A DNA stretch of 64,000 nucleotides, from positions 186,001-250,000 of the forward strand of contig PNLP01000001.1 in assembly GCA_013823135.1 (NCBI GenBank). The letters run 5' to 3'. The notes beneath the pieces are model-generated. The model saw only the letters and a program-made list of their open reading frames with translations, searched no databases and was not told where the DNA came from. Positions 60,952 to 64,000 of this stretch are shown here, in pieces; positions within the stretch are counted from its first letter, which is position 1; every line of letters starts with the position of its first letter. The translations under genes and the position numbers were made by a program. The DNA comes from Planctomycetaceae bacterium (GTDB lineage Bacteria; Planctomycetota; Planctomycetia; Gemmatales; Gemmataceae).

Positions 60952-62256
60952 GTGCCGGCATTTGAGCCAGTCCGCTACGCCGCCCTCACTGACGTGGGCG
61001 TGAAGCGGAGCCATAATCAGGACGCTTGCGCCGTTCAACCGGCGGTCGATGCCGTCGCGTACGAGGCGAACGGCCACGTCTTTGTCGTTGCTGACGGCAT
61101 GGGCGGCCATGCCGTCGGTGAGAAGGCGAGTGCGAAAGCCGTCCGCGATATCCCCTTCCTGTACATGAAGCACGTGAGGGAGGGGATCTGCAACGCTCTC
61201 CGACGTGCGTTCGTCGAGACAAACGCGGGAATCCACTCCATCGGTGAGGAAAACCCTGAGTTCCGGGGTCTTGGGACGACCGGAACGGCTCTTGTCCTTC
61301 GTCCAGAGGGGGCCTGGGTTGGGCACGTGGGCGATAGCCGGTGTTACCGCATTCGCGAAGGCCAGGCCGAACAACTCACTTTCGATCACTCCTGGGTTTG
61401 GGAGATCGCCAAACGCCAAGGGGTCGATCCCGACGAACTCGGCGACTTCAAGAAGAACGTCATCATCCGCTCTCTCGGGCCGGACGCCGAGGTCGAAGTG
61501 GATGTAGAAGGTCCGCATCCGCTGCAACCGGGGGATGCCTTCCTGCTTTGCAGCGACGGACTCACTGGGGTTGTCACTCCTCAGGAGATTGGTGCGGTCG
61601 TGACGGCCATGGCTCCGGAAGAAGCGGCGAAGTTGTTGGTCCACATGGCGAACCTCCGCGGTGGCCCCGACAACATCACCGTGCTCATCGTGCGAGTCCC
61701 CGGTGCGAAGAACGGCGATTCGGGGAAGAAAGCCACTGGACCCGGGGCCTTGCGTCGCGCCCTCAAGGCGTGGAATCGGATCGTCCCTTGGCCGTTCACA
61801 GCGCTGGGTGCTGGGTCGCTGCTGGCTTTGCTTTCGCTCGCGCTTCGCATGGCTGAGATGCCGGGCTCAATTCCCTTGTTTTTGTTGGCGGCCGTGGTCA
61901 TCCTGGTGGGACTCATCGGCCTCGTTCTGGACGTCAAGAAAGAACCGTCGGGCAACGCTGAGCCCGAGGACGATGCCTCGCGAACCCTGAATGTGTACAA
62001 GAAGCACGACTGCAATATTACGTCCACAGTTGTCGAAAAGTTCGCCCACATTGAATCTGAGCTCGCTGCGGGCATGAAGGCTCACGAGATCCCTGCCGAC
62101 TGGACAGTTCACGAGAAGTTGCTTGCAGCCGTAGAGAAAGCTGGCAAGCCCGACTCGATCCCGGCGTTCCGTGCCCGCTGCGAATCACTGATGTTCCTCG
62201 CGGAAGCGTTCCACAAGTCCCGCCACAAAGGCGAGTCGTTCCGGCCGAACTGGTGA
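60952..62256 (+). CDS. PP2C-family protein phosphatase with membrane segments
   Basis: A 434-residue Ser/Thr phosphatase. The PP2C core (about 8-255) has YAALTDVGVKRSHNQDACAV, VFVVADGMGGHAVGEKASA with the first metal Asp, WVGHVGDSRCYRIREGQAEQ, FLLCSDGLTGVVTPQE and GGPDNITVLIVR with the last metal Asp. Two hydrophobic segments (about 285-303 and 308-325) then anchor it, and a helical tail of about 100 residues follows. It would reverse phosphorylation by Hanks-type kinases such as the one at 19287-23066. The start is the GTG at 60952 with GAGGA upstream. It is 110 bases upstream of the next DUF1549-type gene. Confidence 0.9.
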   Translation: MPAFEPVRYAALTDVGVKRSHNQDACAVQPAVDAVAYEANGHVFVVADGMGGHAVGEKASAKAVRDIPFLYMKHVREGICNALRRAFVETNAGIHSIGEENPEFRGLGTTGTALVLRPEGAWVGHVGDSRCYRIREGQAEQLTFDHSWVWEIAKRQGVDPDELGDFKKNVIIRSLGPDAEVEVDVEGPHPLQPGDAFLLCSDGLTGVVTPQEIGAVVTAMAPEEAAKLLVHMANLRGGPDNITVLIVRVPGAKNGDSGKKATGPGALRRALKAWNRIVPWPFTALGAGSLLALLSLALRMAEMPGSIPLFLLAAVVILVGLIGLVLDVKKEPSGNAEPEDDASRTLNVYKKHDCNITSTVVEKFAHIESELAAGMKAHEIPADWTVHEKLLAAVEKAGKPDSIPAFRARCESLMFLAEAFHKSRHKGESFRPNW

Positions 62257-62366
62257 GAGTTTTCCATCCCACCCCGCCTGCGAACACGGTACACTAACAG
62301 TCATTGAACTGCCCGCTCCCCCACGCGGGGCTTGCCAACGTTTCCTGCCAACCACGAGGCGTGCCT

Positions 62367-64000
62367 GTGACTTTTCCCACTGGCTCACTCCAGTTTGTCG
62401 CCGCGTTCACGCTTCTGATCACGTCCACGGGAACGTCGAAAGCCCAGAACACCACCGTGGATTTCAACCGCGACGTTAGGCCGATCCTCTCGAACAACTG
62501 CTTTCAGTGCCACGGCCCGGATGAGAAGACTCGCAAGGGCAAGCTCCGACTCGACACCCGCGAGGGAGCGCTCGAACTGGCGGTCGTGCCCGGGAAGCCC
62601 GACGCAAGTAGCCTCGTCGCGCGGCTGACGGCGAAGGATGCCGAAGAGGTGATGCCGCCCGCGAAAACCGGGAAGAAGCTCACGCCCCGCGAGGTGGAGA
62701 TTCTGACTCGCTGGGTCAAGGAAGGTGCGAATTACTCACAGCACTGGGCCTACGTGAAGCCCGTGCGGCCGGCAGTGCCAGACATCCGCGACCCCAAGTA
62801 CGTCGTGCGTAATCCCATTGATGCTTTCGTTGCGGCGCGACTCATCAAAGATAAACTCACACCACAACCCGAAGCAGATAAGTACACCCTCGCTCGCCGC
62901 GTTGCTCTTGATTTGACCGGACTACCCCCGACTCGCGAAGAAGTCGAGGTGTTCGTCAAGGATGCCTCACCCGAGGCTTACGAGAAGTTCGTCGATCAAC
63001 TGCTGGCAAAGCCAGCCTTCGGCGAACACTTTGCAAGACTGTGGCTTGACCTCGCACGTTACGCCGACAGCGCTGGGTACGCCGACGACCCCGCCCGCAC
63101 CATTTGGAAGTACCGCGATTACGTCATCAACAGCTACAACTCGAACAAACCGTTCGATCGCTTCACAGTTGAACAGATCGCGGGCGACCTCCTGCCGAAC
63201 CCGACGACGGAACAGTTGATCGCAACGGCGTTCCACCGGAACACGATGACGAATAGCGAGGGCGGCACGAACGACGAGGAGTTCCGCAATGTCGCAGTCG
63301 TGGACCGTGTGAACACCACTTACATGGTCTGGATGGGGACCTCGATGGCCTGTGCGCAGTGCCACACGCACAAGTACGACCCCATCACGCAGAAGGAGTA
63401 TTTCGGCTCGTTCGCGTTCCTCAACAACACGGCCGACGCGGACCGACCCGACGAAAGCCCCACGCTTCCGTTCTGGACCGATGAACAACTCGAACGCAAG
63501 GCCGAACTCGACTCGCTCGTCATCGACCTCGAAGACCTACTCAAGAGCAAGAAACCGACCGAGTGGAAGGCTGAACGCGACCGGCTCGCAGCGCTGAAAA
63601 AGGATCAAGCCGCGCTGAAACCATCGACTTCAGTGCCGATCATGAAGGAGTTGACTGGTCCACAGAGGCGCAAGACACGTCTTCAGTTCCGCGGCAACTT
63701 CCTCGACCTCGGCGACGAGATCACTGAGGGAGTACCCGCTGCGTTTCCCCCGTTGCCAAAAGACGCTCCGAAGACCCGGCTCGAGTTCGCACGCTGGCTG
63801 GTGAGTGCCGAGAATCCGCTCACCGCTCGCGTCGTGGCGAACCGATTCTGGGAGCAACTCTTTGGCACCGGGATCGTTCGCACGAGCGAAGAGTTCGGCA
63901 CGCAGGGCGAGTTGCCAAGCCACCCCGAATTGCTCGACTTCCTCGCAGTCGATCTCCAAACCGACTGGAACGTCAAGCGTCTCCTTAAGCTCATGGTGAT
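62367..64000 (+). CDS. Planctomycete cytochrome c / DUF1549 / DUF1553 protein (3' end outside window)
   Basis: About 545 residues are visible and the C-terminus lies beyond the right edge. The signal peptide is LQFVAAFTLLITSTGTSKA. A cytochrome c domain shows RPILSNNCFQCHGPDEKTRK with the heme CxxCH and VMPPAKTGK with the distal Met. DUF1549 has RRVALDLTGLPPTREEVEVF, RLWLDLARYADSAGY and a second heme site, CAQCHTHKYDPI. A Lys/Glu-rich coiled stretch follows, and DUF1553 starts with NPLTARVVANRFWEQLFGTG near the edge. The GTG at 62367 has GAGGC seven bases upstream; the GTG six bases earlier is also possible. A DUF1501 gene would be expected downstream. No LamG is visible in the part shown. 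Confidence 0.9.
   Translation, partial: MTFPTGSLQFVAAFTLLITSTGTSKAQNTTVDFNRDVRPILSNNCFQCHGPDEKTRKGKLRLDTREGALELAVVPGKPDASSLVARLTAKDAEEVMPPAKTGKKLTPREVEILTRWVKEGANYSQHWAYVKPVRPAVPDIRDPKYVVRNPIDAFVAARLIKDKLTPQPEADKYTLARRVALDLTGLPPTREEVEVFVKDASPEAYEKFVDQLLAKPAFGEHFARLWLDLARYADSAGYADDPARTIWKYRDYVINSYNSNKPFDRFTVEQIAGDLLPNPTTEQLIATAFHRNTMTNSEGGTNDEEFRNVAVVDRVNTTYMVWMGTSMACAQCHTHKYDPITQKEYFGSFAFLNNTADADRPDESPTLPFWTDEQLERKAELDSLVIDLEDLLKSKKPTEWKAERDRLAALKKDQAALKPSTSVPIMKELTGPQRRKTRLQFRGNFLDLGDEITEGVPAAFPPLPKDAPKTRLEFARWLVSAENPLTARVVANRFWEQLFGTGIVRTSEEFGTQGELPSHPELLDFLAVDLQTDWNVKRLLKLMV

Overview
This window comes from the chromosome of a planctomycete, most probably the family Gemmataceae. That placement is an inference from gene content. 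The window holds planctomycete-type cytochrome/DUF1549/DUF1553 proteins paired with a DUF1501 protein, DUF1573 proteins, a very large Ser/Thr kinase with a repeat tail, an ECF sigma factor of the Rhodopirellula/Verrucomicrobium kind, a MerR-type HTH fused to a receiver domain, and many secreted proteins found in no other group that I recognise. The DNA is GC-rich and gene-dense. I saw no rRNA, tRNA, CRISPR array, insertion sequence, phage or plasmid gene.

Layout. 1-9.3 kb: an HscA-like Hsp70 cut by the left edge, an S1/P1-nuclease-fold protein, a secreted beta-rich protein, the two halves of a Tm-1-like protein as separate genes on opposite strands, a sugar epimerase and a DUF1573 protein. 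9.3-19.2 kb: two convergent GT39-type membrane glycosyltransferases, a two-module M16 protease, and a tetraheme cytochrome fused to an UshA-like domain. 19.3-28.5 kb: a 1259-residue kinase, aspS, a membrane protein, an HTH-receiver regulator, a GNAT enzyme and a small secreted protein. 28.5-33.6 kb: a minus-strand operon for phenylalanine/tyrosine breakdown (phhA, hpd, an FAH-family hydrolase, a small gene broken by an in-frame UGA, hmgA, a flavin reductase). 33.7-41 kb: a quinone reductase, two secreted proteins and a nucleotide-sugar block (gmd, a reductase, ugd). 41-49.5 kb: a minus-strand block of core genes, in transcription order pheA, aroF, tpiA, secG, yicC, gmk, rpoZ, a membrane protein and ribBA. 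49.5-52 kb: dnaK behind a near-perfect sigma-54 promoter. 52-57.3 kb: a DUF1549/DUF1553 protein with an inserted LamG domain, its DUF1501 partner and an ECF sigma factor in one operon. 57.4-64 kb: a metallophosphoesterase, an NCS1 permease, an MtfA-like peptidase, a PP2C phosphatase and a second DUF1549-type protein cut by the right edge.

How the parts work together. The catabolic operon would take phenylalanine to tyrosine, 4-hydroxyphenylpyruvate, homogentisate and on to ring cleavage, with no maleylacetoacetate isomerase in the window. The core block contains aroF and pheA, which make phenylalanine, so synthesis and breakdown lie about 15 kb apart. The gmd/reductase/ugd block would supply deoxyhexose and uronic acid for surface glycans. 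The kinase, PP2C, ECF sigma, HTH-receiver and sigma-54 site point to a regulation-rich lifestyle.

Most noteworthy: the UGA-interrupted small gene and the 49-bp tandem duplication beside it, the sigma-54 promoter of dnaK, the roughly 16-unit repeat array in the kinase, the LamG insertion in the DUF1553 protein, and the split Tm-1 pair. I found no clear defence or mobile system.
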